Source: Bacillales bacterium (lineage in GTDB: Bacteria > Bacillota > Bacilli > Bacillales > DASSOY01). From it: 37,325 nt of DNA. The position numbers and the translations under genes are program-made. The notes below the pieces were generated by a model. It was not told the origin of the DNA, made no database searches, and saw only the letters and a list, made by a program, of their open reading frames with translations. The stretch spans positions 1 to 37,325 of the forward strand of contig DASSOY010000014.1 in the NCBI GenBank assembly GCA_035700025.1. Reading direction: 5' to 3'. This document shows, one piece after another, positions 30,886 to 37,325 of the stretch. How positions within the stretch are numbered: position 1 is the first letter of the stretch; each line of letters starts with the position of its first letter.

Positions 30886-31209
30886 TTATTGCGGCGGAAA
30901 TTGCTGTTCCGCGTAGTTGGAAAACTTTTGAACATCTTGTTGAATGTGTTGGGATTGAGCCGGCGCCATCGAATACCAACCTTTTTTGAACATTAAGTAA
31001 AACAATTGATGTTGACAGTCTTGGGTTTCGTTGAATAACGTCTTAATGTCTTGATACAAGCCTTCGTGGCTCATTTCGTTCAGTGCCGTCGAATAGCCGT
31101 CGGTCATGTATTTTTCCGTCAAAAGCATATCATTGACGAAATCCCGGTCATTCATTTGCGGCGTTTTCGGCACTTGTGAAACCGGATTTTGAATTTTATT
31201 GTTGTTCAT
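30886..31209 (-). CDS. CotF-like spore coat protein
   Basis: This 107-residue protein has the coat F domain pattern: MNDRDFVNDMLLTEKYMTDGYSTALNE, then SHEGLYQDIKTLFNETQDCQHQLFYLMFKKGWY and a final VQKFSNYAEQQF. The fold is a four-helix, ferritin-like bundle without metal ligands. Relatives are proteolysed coat components or forespore proteins in Bacillus. GGGAGG lies 8 bases before the ATG. It is the second gene of a pair; the first coat-like gene ends 18 bases upstream. Confidence 0.88.
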   Translation of the reverse strand: MNNNKIQNPVSQVPKTPQMNDRDFVNDMLLTEKYMTDGYSTALNEMSHEGLYQDIKTLFNETQDCQHQLFYLMFKKGWYSMAPAQSQHIQQDVQKFSNYAEQQFPPQ

Positions 31210-31227
31210 GAAACAGGCCTCCCTTCG

Positions 31228-31572
31228 TTACATGTTCAAGTTTTGTTGACTTTGTTGCGCGGCTTGCTGCGGATTTTGCTGTTGATGGTGTTGCAAATGG
31301 TTCAAAAGGATCCCGTAATGCCGTTGGTGCAATTGACCGACGGCCTGAAGTGTTTGGCGAATTTCCGGGTCTTGGCACTGCTCGGCGAAAAAGTGAGCTT
31401 TCTTCAAAGCATCCAAATTCCAACTTATCATGTCGTTTAAGTAATGATGGTCTTTCGTCGTGAGAACGTTCGGCGGTTGCTGCATGATCGGCTGCCCGCC
31501 CGCCTGTTGCTGCATGTTTGGTTGCTGCTGCCAGCCGTTGGCTTGCCCTTGAAATGGATTTTGCGGCTGCAT
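31228..31572 (-). CDS. CotF-like, glutamine-rich spore coat protein
   Basis: This 114-residue protein has a Gln/Asn/Pro-rich head (about residues 1-35) and tail (about 95-114) around a helical core, TTKDHHYLNDMISWNLDALKKAHFFAEQCQDPEIRQTLQAVGQLHQRHYGILLNHL. This core recurs in short spore coat-related proteins next to CotF-type partners. The low-complexity arms may help assembly in the coat, which is inference. AAGGGGTG precedes the ATG. A good sigma-G-type promoter lies just upstream, so the pair is probably made in the forespore. Confidence 0.83.
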   Translation of the reverse strand: MQPQNPFQGQANGWQQQPNMQQQAGGQPIMQQPPNVLTTKDHHYLNDMISWNLDALKKAHFFAEQCQDPEIRQTLQAVGQLHQRHYGILLNHLQHHQQQNPQQAAQQSQQNLNM

Positions 31573-31601
31573 GTTTTCACCCCTTCTTGCTTTTTATCGT
31601 T

Positions 31602-31630
31602 TAGCATGTGTGTCTCCGACGAATTTATAC
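31602..31630 (-). promoter_or_regulatory. Candidate sigma-G promoter of the CotF-like pair
   Basis: On the minus strand, GTATA (31630-31626), a 17-base spacer and CATGCTA (31608-31602) fit the forespore sigma-G pattern (GNATR, 17-18 bases, CATNNTA). It ends 30 bases before the start codon. Confidence 0.5.
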
Positions 31631-31637
31631 CGCCGCC

Positions 31638-33005
31638 TTACGATTCGATCTCGTATTTTTTCAGTTTCTTGTACAGGCCGACTCGGGATATCCCGAGCCT
31701 TCGCGCCGCTTCGCTCTTGTTTCCGCCCGTTTCCACAAGCATGCGCGAGATTTGCTCTTTCTCGAGCCTTCCGGTTTTCTCAGGCAAGGGGACCGATTCC
31801 GAGCTTGGGGAAGCATCAAGCGGAAACACTGATTGCAATTCTATCGGGCCGATGATATTTTTTTCTGATAAAATTAACGCCCTTTCGACGATGTTTCGCA
31901 ACTCTCTGATGTTTCCCGGCCAGTGGTAACTCATGAGCATTCTGACGGCTTCGTCCGTGAATCTCGCCGAAGGCAGCCGGTATTGTTTTTCCAATTCGAA
32001 CAAGAACCGACTCACCAAGTCGCCGATGTCTTCAAGCCGGTCGCGCAAAGCGGGCATTGTCAGCTCGATGACGTTCAGCCGATAAAACAAGTCCGTCCGG
32101 AACGTCTTGGTTTCCACCATTTTCCGTAAATCGCGGTTCGTCGCCGCAACCACGCGCACATCGACTTGTTTACCTTTCGAAGCGCCGATCCGATAAACGA
32201 TATTCTCTTGCAGCACGCGAAGCAGTTTCACTTGCATATCGAGCGGAAGCTCGCCGATTTCGTCCAAGAACAAGGTGCCGCCGTCGGCGGCCTCAATTTT
32301 CCCTTGTTTTCCTTCATGAACCGCTCCGGTAAACGCGCCGCGTTCATAGCCGAACAGTTCGCTTTCGAACAAGGCCGCAGGGATGGCGCCGCAATTAATC
32401 GGCACGAAAGGATTGTCTTTCCGAGGACTTGTCTCGTGAATTGCGCGAGCGCACAGTTCTTTGCCGGTGCCGCTCTCGCCTAGAATTAACACCGAAGCGC
32501 TCGTTTTCGCCGCTTTCATTGCCAAGCTTATCGTTCGCTGAATCGGCAGGCTGTTTCCGGTCAATTTTGAAAACGGTGTATCGAGCCGTTTTCTGTACAC
32601 CTCCGATTTCAATTCGTGCAATTCGCTTGAGGCCACCGACAATTTTTCGCTCAATTTGACCGTGTGGGTGATGTCTTGTTCGACAGAAACGGCTCCGAGC
32701 AATACGCCGTCGTCATCAAACACTGGGGAACTGTTAACGATCACGTGCTTGTGATTAGTCGGGCGGTGATAAATGCCGCGCACCGGCTGTTTCGATCGCA
32801 GCACCTTAAGGATCATTAAATGGGCTTCGTCGAAATACCGGGTAATTTTTTTTCCGACGATTTGTTTACTCGTAATGTTGTACGTTTTCTCTGCCGTTTT
32901 GTTCCAAAACAACACGCGCTTGTCCACGTCGATAATCGTGACCAAGTCGTTGTCTGTGCCCATGAGCGCATTTATGAAATAATCGCCTTCGTCTCTTCTT
33001 CTCAT
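31638..33005 (-). CDS. Sigma-54-dependent transcriptional activator with PAS domain
   Basis: This 455-residue enhancer-binding protein is of the RocR/PrdR type. Residues 10-115 form a PAS sensor ([27 protein letters not shown], then [22 protein letters not shown]). The central AAA+ domain has Walker A GESGTGKE, the sigma-54 contact loop YERGAFTGA, Walker [14 protein letters not shown], sensor [10 protein letters not shown] and [22 protein letters not shown]. The C-terminal Fis-type helix-turn-helix is [26 protein letters not shown]. It is divergent from proline dehydrogenase, before which a -24/-12 promoter lies, so proline or a related metabolite is the likely signal. AAGGAG precedes the ATG. 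Confidence 0.93.
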   Translation of the reverse strand: MRRRDEGDYFINALMGTDNDLVTIIDVDKRVLFWNKTAEKTYNITSKQIVGKKITRYFDEAHLMILKVLRSKQPVRGIYHRPTNHKHVIVNSSPVFDDDGVLLGAVSVEQDITHTVKLSEKLSVASSELHELKSEVYRKRLDTPFSKLTGNSLPIQRTISLAMKAAKTSASVLILGESGTGKELCARAIHETSPRKDNPFVPINCGAIPAALFESELFGYERGAFTGAVHEGKQGKIEAADGGTLFLDEIGELPLDMQVKLLRVLQENIVYRIGASKGKQVDVRVVAATNRDLRKMVETKTFRTDLFYRLNVIELTMPALRDRLEDIGDLVSRFLFELEKQYRLPSARFTDEAVRMLMSYHWPGNIRELRNIVERALILSEKNIIGPIELQSVFPLDASPSSESVPLPEKTGRLEKEQISRMLVETGGNKSEAARRLGISRVGLYKKLKKYEIES

Positions 33006-33020
33006 GTTTCAACTCCTTGT

Positions 33021-33062
33021 GTGTACATGCTGGATGTAAATCATGTTAACCTCATTGTACAC
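33021..33062. repeat. Inverted repeat GTGTACA / TGTACAC upstream of both divergent genes
   Basis: GTGTACA (33021-33027) and TGTACAC (33056-33062) form a perfect 7-base inverted repeat with a 28-base gap, 72-113 bases before the -24 box. The position suits an upstream activator site for the sigma-54 activator or its autoregulation. Confidence 0.4.
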
Positions 33063-33133
33063 GAAATTTACAAATAATCACCGCGAATGGATGAATGTGC
33101 TGCCATCTGTCCCGTCGTATGGTGTCTGTTCGG

Positions 33134-33151
33134 TTGGCATGATTTTTGCAT
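33134..33151 (+). promoter_or_regulatory. Sigma-54 (SigL) -24/-12 promoter of proline dehydrogenase
   Basis: TTGGCATGATTTTTGCAT matches YTGGCAYGRNNNTTGCW, with the GG and GC dinucleotides exactly 12 bases apart. It is the only such match I noticed and lies between the sigma-54 activator gene and the proline dehydrogenase gene. Confidence 0.82.
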
Positions 33152-33231
33152 ACTGTATAGTGAGTTTGGTCGTAATGGTTAGGATGCATGGGTGGCAGCG
33201 TCTCCCCGAGGCGGGAAACAGCGGTCATTTG

Positions 33232-33260
33232 TTGTCGACCCGCGGAGAAGTGCTTATACT
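33232..33260 (+). promoter_or_regulatory. Second, sigma-A-type promoter of proline dehydrogenase
   Basis: TTGTCG (33232-33237), a 17-base spacer and TATACT (33255-33260) lie 96 bases before the coding start, downstream of the sigma-54 promoter. Confidence 0.5.
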
Positions 33261-33271
33261 TATAGTGAGAA

Positions 33272-33285
33272 TGTAAACGATTCCA
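33272..33285 (+). promoter_or_regulatory. cre-like site (CcpA) before proline dehydrogenase
   Basis: TGTAAACGATTCCA fits the cre consensus TGWNANCGNTNWCA with one mismatch. It lies just after the -10 of the sigma-A promoter and inside the leader of the sigma-54 transcript, so bound CcpA could block either. Confidence 0.55.
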
Positions 33286-33355
33286 TGCATCAAGAGCACA
33301 AACAGGGCCGCCGTTATATTTGTTCACTTGTGAAAGTCGCGAAGGAGGAAATGAG

Positions 33356-34273
33356 ATGGAACAATTGTTGAGAAATATGTTTCTCATGCTTGGAAACAAC
33401 AAGCCGTTGACGAAAATGGCAAAAAAATACGGGATGCGGTTCGGTGCCGACCGTTTCGTGGCCGGCTCGACGTTGACTGACGCCTTGAAAGTGATCCGCG
33501 ATTTGAACGATCAAGGGTTTGCGGTGACGATTGATCATCTCGGCGAGTTCGTCGAAAACGAGCAGGAAGCGAATGAAATGGCGGAGCATTGCATCCGTGC
33601 GATCGAAGGCATTTCCGAACAAAATCTTGATTCCCAGCTGTCGTTGAAGCTGACTTCGATGGGCCTCGACATTGACCGCGGGTTGTGCCTAGCGAACATG
33701 AAACGGATTTTGCAAACGGCACGAACGCATAATGTATTTCTCACGATTGATATGGAAGACGAAGTTCATTGCGAAGCGACTTTGGATGTCTTTAAAGAGT
33801 TGAAAGCCGAGTATGACAACATTGGTACCGTATTGCAAGCGTATTTATACCGTACGGTTGATGATCTTCAAAGCTTGCAGCCCTACCACCCGAATTTGCG
33901 GTTGGTGAAAGGGGCTTACAAAGAACCTCCGGAAGTAGCATTCCCGCTGAAAAAAGACGTAGACGAGAACTTCCGTAACTTGATTACCATTCATTTGCTC
34001 AACGGGAATTACACCGCCGTCGCCACACATGACGACGAAATCATTCGCTTTACGAAAGAACTCGTTGAAAAACATAACATTTCGAAAGATCGATTCGAAT
34101 TTCAAATGCTGTACGGCATTCGCTTAGAACGTCAAAAAGAAATTCTCGAAGAAGGCTATAAAATGCGGATTTACGTGCCTTACGGAGAAGATTGGTACGG
34201 ATACAACATGAGACGGCTGGCAGAGCGTCCGGCAAACGTGGCTTTCGTTCTTAAAGGGGTTTTCGGGAAATAG
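33356..34273 (+). CDS. putB: Proline dehydrogenase
   Basis: This 305-residue FAD enzyme oxidises proline to delta-1-pyrroline-5-carboxylate, the first step of proline use. The barrel motifs are visible: GADRFVAGSTLTDAL, VTIDHLGEFV, LSLKLTSMGLDID, FLTIDMED, VLQAYLYRTVDDL, RLVKGAYKEPPEVAF, FQMLYGIR, and the FAD/substrate-binding MRIYVPYGEDWYGYNMRRLAERPANV. The size fits Bacillus PutB or its paralogue FadM. I chose the ATG at 33356 because AAGGAGG (33342-33348) lies 7 bases upstream. No pyrroline-5-carboxylate dehydrogenase or proline permease follows; a terminator does. Control by sigma-54 and CcpA is indicated upstream. Confidence 0.93.
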   Translation: MEQLLRNMFLMLGNNKPLTKMAKKYGMRFGADRFVAGSTLTDALKVIRDLNDQGFAVTIDHLGEFVENEQEANEMAEHCIRAIEGISEQNLDSQLSLKLTSMGLDIDRGLCLANMKRILQTARTHNVFLTIDMEDEVHCEATLDVFKELKAEYDNIGTVLQAYLYRTVDDLQSLQPYHPNLRLVKGAYKEPPEVAFPLKKDVDENFRNLITIHLLNGNYTAVATHDDEIIRFTKELVEKHNISKDRFEFQMLYGIRLERQKEILEEGYKMRIYVPYGEDWYGYNMRRLAERPANVAFVLKGVFGK

Positions 34274-34301
34274 AGGCTCACCGGAGCCTCTTATTTTTTT
34301 T
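34273..34301 (+). terminator. Rho-independent terminator after proline dehydrogenase
   Basis: GAGGCTC, loop ACCG and GAGCCTC followed by TTATTTTTTTT form a 7-bp stem that begins at the last base of the stop codon. Confidence 0.9.
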
Positions 34302-34362
34302 GAGTTCGCGCATTTTCATGGTATGTTTATAGGAAATGATCAAAAATGTGGGAGGATCACGG

Positions 34363-35163
34363 GTGAAACGATTTACGATCTTCATGTTCACCATGCTGCT
34401 CGTTTTTACGATGACCGCATGCAGCAATGGACAAGCAGCAGGAGACGAGAAAAAGAAACAGTTGACCCTTTTTGCGGCAGCTTCGTTAACCGAAGCATTC
34501 AATGAAATGGCGGATGCTTTTGAAAAACAAACCGGCGCTGATGTATCGATCAGTTTCGCTGGAACACAAGTATTGAGAACGCAAATAGAACAAGGGGCTC
34601 AGCCCGACGTTTTTGCTTCTGCTAACATAAAACATATGCAAGCTGTGAAAAAGGAAGGTTTCGTGAGCAACTATGAAACTTTTGCCTATAATTCACTCGT
34701 ACTCATCGTACCGAAAAACAATCCCGCACACATTACGAGATTAAAAGACTTGGCAAGCAAGAACTTAAAACTGGTCATCGGCGTGAAAAAGGTGCCGATC
34801 GGGATTTACACGCGAAAGATGCTGACAAATGCCGCACAGTCATTTGGAGCCTCATTTAAAAGCGAGGTTTTGAATCACGTCGTTTCCATGGAAACGAACG
34901 TGAAACAAGTTGTGAAAAAAGTGACTCTCGGCGAAGCGGACGCAGGTATCGTGTACGACAGTGATGTAACGAATGCAGTCGATGACAAGGTGAAAACGAT
35001 CAAAATTCCTGACGATTTTGACGTAAAGGCTTCCTATACCATCGCCGTTCTCAACAAAGCCGGACATCCGGACCTTGCGCGAAAATGGCTTGATTTCGTA
35101 ACCTCTGATAAAGGACAAGCCATTCTCAAGGCGCACCATTTTGCAGGAGCTCATTCGAGCTGA
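34363..35163 (+). CDS. modA: Molybdate-binding lipoprotein of the ModABC transporter
   Basis: This 266-residue protein is a ModA-type periplasmic-binding protein anchored as a lipoprotein. The signal peptide FTIFMFTMLLVFTMTAC gives a lipobox ending TAC (cysteine near residue 20). The mature protein begins QLTLFAAASLTEAFNEMADAF and has ISFAGTQVLRTQIEQGAQPDVFASAN, LVLIVPKNNPAH, GVKKVPIGIYTRKML, LGEADAGIVYDSD and a C-terminal LARKWLDFVTSDKGQAIL. It captures molybdate (or tungstate) outside the cell. The start is GTG with GGGAGG 7 bases upstream; the in-frame ATG at 34336 lies before the ribosome binding site. A weak extended -10, TGGTATGTT, lies at 34319-34327. modB follows after 16 bases. Confidence 0.92.
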   Translation: MKRFTIFMFTMLLVFTMTACSNGQAAGDEKKKQLTLFAAASLTEAFNEMADAFEKQTGADVSISFAGTQVLRTQIEQGAQPDVFASANIKHMQAVKKEGFVSNYETFAYNSLVLIVPKNNPAHITRLKDLASKNLKLVIGVKKVPIGIYTRKMLTNAAQSFGASFKSEVLNHVVSMETNVKQVVKKVTLGEADAGIVYDSDVTNAVDDKVKTIKIPDDFDVKASYTIAVLNKAGHPDLARKWLDFVTSDKGQAILKAHHFAGAHSS

Positions 35164-35179
35164 TAAAGGAGGAGCAGTA

Positions 35180-35989
35180 ATGAAAGGATCCAAAGCCGCT
35201 GGTGCCGTCCTGCTGGCGATCGCCTGCGCGATCGTCATCGCCTTTTTGCTCCTTCCGATGCTCGCCGTCTTCTTCCACGTCGAGCCCGCCGCCTTACGGC
35301 GGCAGCTCACCTCGCCGCTCGCCTTGAAAGCCTTGCGGCTCAGCGTGACGACCACCTTCGTTTCACTCGGCTTAATCGTCCTCTTCGGCACACCGCTCGC
35401 CTACTTCCTTTCCCGCGGATCTTTCCGCGGGAAAGCCGTGCTCGAGGTGCTTTTGCAAATGCCGATCGTCCTGCCGCCGGCGGTTGCCGGCGTCGGACTC
35501 CTGCTCGTCTTCGGGCGGCTCGGCTGGATCGGCCGCGCCTTTTCCGAGCTCGGCATCCCGATTGCCTTCACGGCAACGGCCGTCGTCATGGCGCAAAGCT
35601 TTGTCGCCGCGCCTTTTTACATCCAGGCGGCTCGCGCCGCCTTCGGGAACGTTGACGAAGATCTCGTCAACGTTTCACGCACGCTCGGCGTGTCAAAGCT
35701 GCGTACGTTTTTCCGCGTCGTCGTGCCGCTTTCATTCCCGGGTCTCGTCACAGGCGCGGCGCTCAGCTGGGGACGTGCGCTCGGGGAGTTCGGCGCGACG
35801 ATCATGTTTGCGGGCAATCTTCCTGGGAAAACGCAAACATTGCCGCTGGCCATTTACACGGGCATGCAGACGAATCTCGGTGAAGCCGTCGCGATGTCCG
35901 CATTGCTCGTAACTGTCGCCTTTTTACTCTTGCTGCTTGTCAAAGGCGTCGACGTTTGGCCGCGATTCAAGAAAGGGCGTGGAGCGTAA
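35180..35989 (+). CDS. modB: Molybdate ABC transporter permease
   Basis: This 269-residue protein is the ModB membrane subunit. The first helix is AVLLAIACAIVIAFLLLPMLAVF, followed by about four more. The family motifs are GTPLAYFLSRGSFRGKAVLEVLLQMPIVLPPAVAGVGLLLVFG and the EAA loop VSRTLGVSKLRTFFRVVVPLSFPGLVTGAALSWGRALGEFGATIMFAGN. AAGGAGGAGC precedes the ATG. Third-base C endings (CTC, GCC, GTC) are far more frequent than in modA and modC. The stop shares a base with the modC start. Confidence 0.93.
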   Translation: MKGSKAAGAVLLAIACAIVIAFLLLPMLAVFFHVEPAALRRQLTSPLALKALRLSVTTTFVSLGLIVLFGTPLAYFLSRGSFRGKAVLEVLLQMPIVLPPAVAGVGLLLVFGRLGWIGRAFSELGIPIAFTATAVVMAQSFVAAPFYIQAARAAFGNVDEDLVNVSRTLGVSKLRTFFRVVVPLSFPGLVTGAALSWGRALGEFGATIMFAGNLPGKTQTLPLAIYTGMQTNLGEAVAMSALLVTVAFLLLLLVKGVDVWPRFKKGRGA

Positions 35990-37041
35990 TGCTGTCATGC
36001 AATCTAAAGAAAAAGCTGCGTGATTTCACGCTTGCAATTGACGTCGAGCTGCAAAATGAAACGACAGCGATCGTCGGGCACAGCGGATCGGGGAAAACGA
36101 CGTTTTTAAAATTGATCGCTGGTTTGCTTGCGCCGGATGAAGGCTGGATTAAGGCGGGAGAGGTGACACTTTTTGATGAGCGCCGCAAGGTGAATCTTCT
36201 CGCCGAGCACCGCAAGACCGGTTATGTTTTTCAAAACTATGCGTTGTTTCCGCATTTAACGGTTTTTGATAATGTCGCTTACGGATTGCGGCGATTGGAT
36301 AAGGCGAAACAGGCAAAAACGGTGGAAGACATCTTAACGACGCTAAACCTTTCCGGTATGCAAAAAAGGTATCCGCGGGAGCTTTCCGGGGGAGAACAGC
36401 AACGGGTTGCCCTTGCACGGGCGCTTGTAGTGAGGCCGCGGTTGTTGCTGCTTGATGAGCCGATTTCCGCGCTGGATGCGACGACACGGCGGCGGGTGCG
36501 GAGAGAATTGAAATCGACGCTTCAGGCGTTGCCGATCCCGAAAATTCTCGTCACGCATGATTATGAAGATGCGCTGACGCTTGCGGATCGCATCCTTGTG
36601 TTGGATCACGGTGAAGTCATTCAAGACGGGACCGCGAAAGAGTTGTTTGCCAATCCGCGGTCGTCATTCATCGCTGATTTCAGCGGCATTAATCGAATTT
36701 CGGGTTCCTTACGGGCAGGTGACAGTACGCATGCACGCTTCGTTACGGAACAAGATGTGTCTTTGCTCGTGAGTGAAACGAATACGGCCGGGCATGTTCA
36801 AGCGATCATTTATCCATGGGATGTTGAGGTTGAGAAGCGGCCGTTTCAGCGCGATGTTAACGTATTTGAAGCGAAAATTACAAACCTTGTTCCGTATGGC
36901 AATCGTATCCGATTGGATTTGGACGGAGCGCTTCCGTTAATGGCCGAAGTGTCAGCAGATCAAGCGGAAACGTTGAAACTGCAAGAAAATGATCTCGTTT
37001 TTGTAAAAGTTGACCCAACCCGCATCCGGTTGCTTTCATAA
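35989..37041 (+). CDS. modC: Molybdate ABC transporter ATP-binding protein
   Basis: This 350-residue protein is the ModC ATPase. It has Walker A GHSGSGKTT (about 29-37), Q-loop FQNYALFPHL, signature ELSGGEQQRVALARAL, Walker B LLLLDEPISALD, the H-loop LVTHDYEDAL and a C-terminal TOBE/Mop-like domain (about 285-350) with FEAKITNLVPYGNRIRLDLDG and FVKVDPTRIRLLS. The start ATG overlaps the modB stop by one base (TAATG), so translation is coupled. It completes the modABC operon. No terminator is obvious after it. Confidence 0.92.
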   Translation: MLSCNLKKKLRDFTLAIDVELQNETTAIVGHSGSGKTTFLKLIAGLLAPDEGWIKAGEVTLFDERRKVNLLAEHRKTGYVFQNYALFPHLTVFDNVAYGLRRLDKAKQAKTVEDILTTLNLSGMQKRYPRELSGGEQQRVALARALVVRPRLLLLDEPISALDATTRRRVRRELKSTLQALPIPKILVTHDYEDALTLADRILVLDHGEVIQDGTAKELFANPRSSFIADFSGINRISGSLRAGDSTHARFVTEQDVSLLVSETNTAGHVQAIIYPWDVEVEKRPFQRDVNVFEAKITNLVPYGNRIRLDLDGALPLMAEVSADQAETLKLQENDLVFVKVDPTRIRLLS

Positions 37042-37198
37042 GCATTCGGCGGCTGCCTATTCGATTATCGCTCACCAGCGTTCTTATTTCCTTCGAAAAT
37101 CGTCCTTTCAGATGAAATCGCGCATCAGAAACGTTATTTTTCGAATTTGAGCGAATACGAGCCGTATTTTTAACCCAAAAAGGGAAATAGCGTTCTCA
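37042..37198. other. Intergenic sequence after modC, no feature seen
   Basis: The segment is moderately AT-rich with no convincing open frame, hairpin terminator or promoter that I can identify before the intron-like RNA begins. Confidence 0.5.
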
Positions 37199-37325
37199 GT
37201 GATCGATGCGCGCCTAGCGAAGCTAGGCATAACTAGCCGGTGGAAGTCCGGTCGAGGTAAGGGTCAAGCCGCCTCGTAGCTAGCAGGCAGGCATGGGAGA
37301 AATCCGATGATCTGAAGCCCTGCGA
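37199..37325 (+). mobile_element. Possible 5' end of a bacterial group II intron (cut by window edge)
   Basis: From about 37199 the sequence becomes densely structured and gene-free. GCCTAGC-GAA-GCTAGGC forms a perfect hairpin (37212-37228). Then CTAGC, an inner CCGG stem with loop TGGAAGT, an inner stem CGAGG ... CCTCG, and GCTAG form a closed multi-branch. It ends with GGGAGAAATCCGATGATCTGAAG. The GGTGGAAGTCC and ATCTGAAG elements and their order recall domain I of bacterial group II introns such as the Oceanobacillus iheyensis one. The expected reverse transcriptase would lie beyond the window. The exact 5' end is uncertain; a GTG stands at 37199, but the usual GTGYG start is not clear. 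Confidence 0.55.

Noticed and set aside
1..37325. Search by eye for tRNA, rRNA, CRISPR repeats and insertion-sequence ends
   Set aside because: No cloverleaf, rRNA-like stretch, regularly spaced repeat or transposase gene was noticed.

Overview
The window comes from a spore-forming, low-to-medium GC Firmicute, most likely a member of the Bacillaceae. It carries spoVR, an alpha/beta-type small acid-soluble spore protein (SASP), CotF-like coat proteins and tandem YheC/YheD coat-associated proteins. A T-box leader, a THI-box (TPP) riboswitch, CcpA cre-like sites and Bacillus-type ribosome binding sites agree with this. The run yheE ... yheD/yheC ... yheB, yheA, yhaX ... yhaO, yhaN resembles the yhe/yha region of Bacillus subtilis, with other genes inserted. 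This points to chromosomal backbone rather than a plasmid or prophage. I see no rRNA, tRNA or CRISPR array. The only candidate mobile element is a group II intron-like RNA cut off by the right edge.

Layout. 1-2.8 kb: the 3' end of glpD, a YfcE-like phosphoesterase and phosphoglucomutase. 2.8-5.1 kb: an unknown protein on the minus strand, divergent from spoVR, then a SASP gene. 5.1-8.4 kb, minus strand: the sugar-ABC ATPase msmX, a PucR-type regulator, yheE and an alpha/beta hydrolase. 8.5-10.4 kb: a small membrane protein and tyrS behind a tyrosine T-box. 10.4-15.4 kb, minus strand: four consecutive ATP-grasp YheC/YheD paralogues. 15.5-20.8 kb: yheB, yheA, a YhaX-like HAD phosphatase, an aldehyde dehydrogenase and prephenate dehydratase. 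20.9-26.7 kb: YhzD-like protein, a CPBP protease-like membrane protein, the yhaO-yhaN nuclease/SMC-like pair and a GbsR-like regulator. 26.9-30.9 kb: a DUF169 protein, divergent from a TPP-riboswitch operon encoding a thiamine-binding protein and ThiX-ThiY-ThiZ. 30.9-34.3 kb: two CotF-like proteins and a sigma-54 activator, divergent from proline dehydrogenase. 34.3-37.0 kb: modA-modB-modC. 37.2 kb to the end: the intron-like RNA.

How the parts work together. Three themes recur. The first is sporulation: SpoVR, SASP, the YheC/D family, the CotF-like pair and probably YhaX, several with plausible sporulation-sigma promoters. The second is carbon control by CcpA: cre-like sites at msmX and at proline dehydrogenase. 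The third is RNA-based sensing: a tyrosine T-box for tyrS and a TPP switch for thiamine-precursor uptake, where an exact complementarity suggests the antiterminator pairing.

The points most worth following up are the fourfold YheC/YheD cluster, a YhaN protein without a zinc hook but with a central hydrophobic hairpin and a downstream overlapping GbsR-like gene, the combined sigma-54, sigma-A and cre control of proline dehydrogenase, and the possible intron. No clearly new defence or metabolic system is evident. All functional calls are from sequence reading alone; no database search was run.
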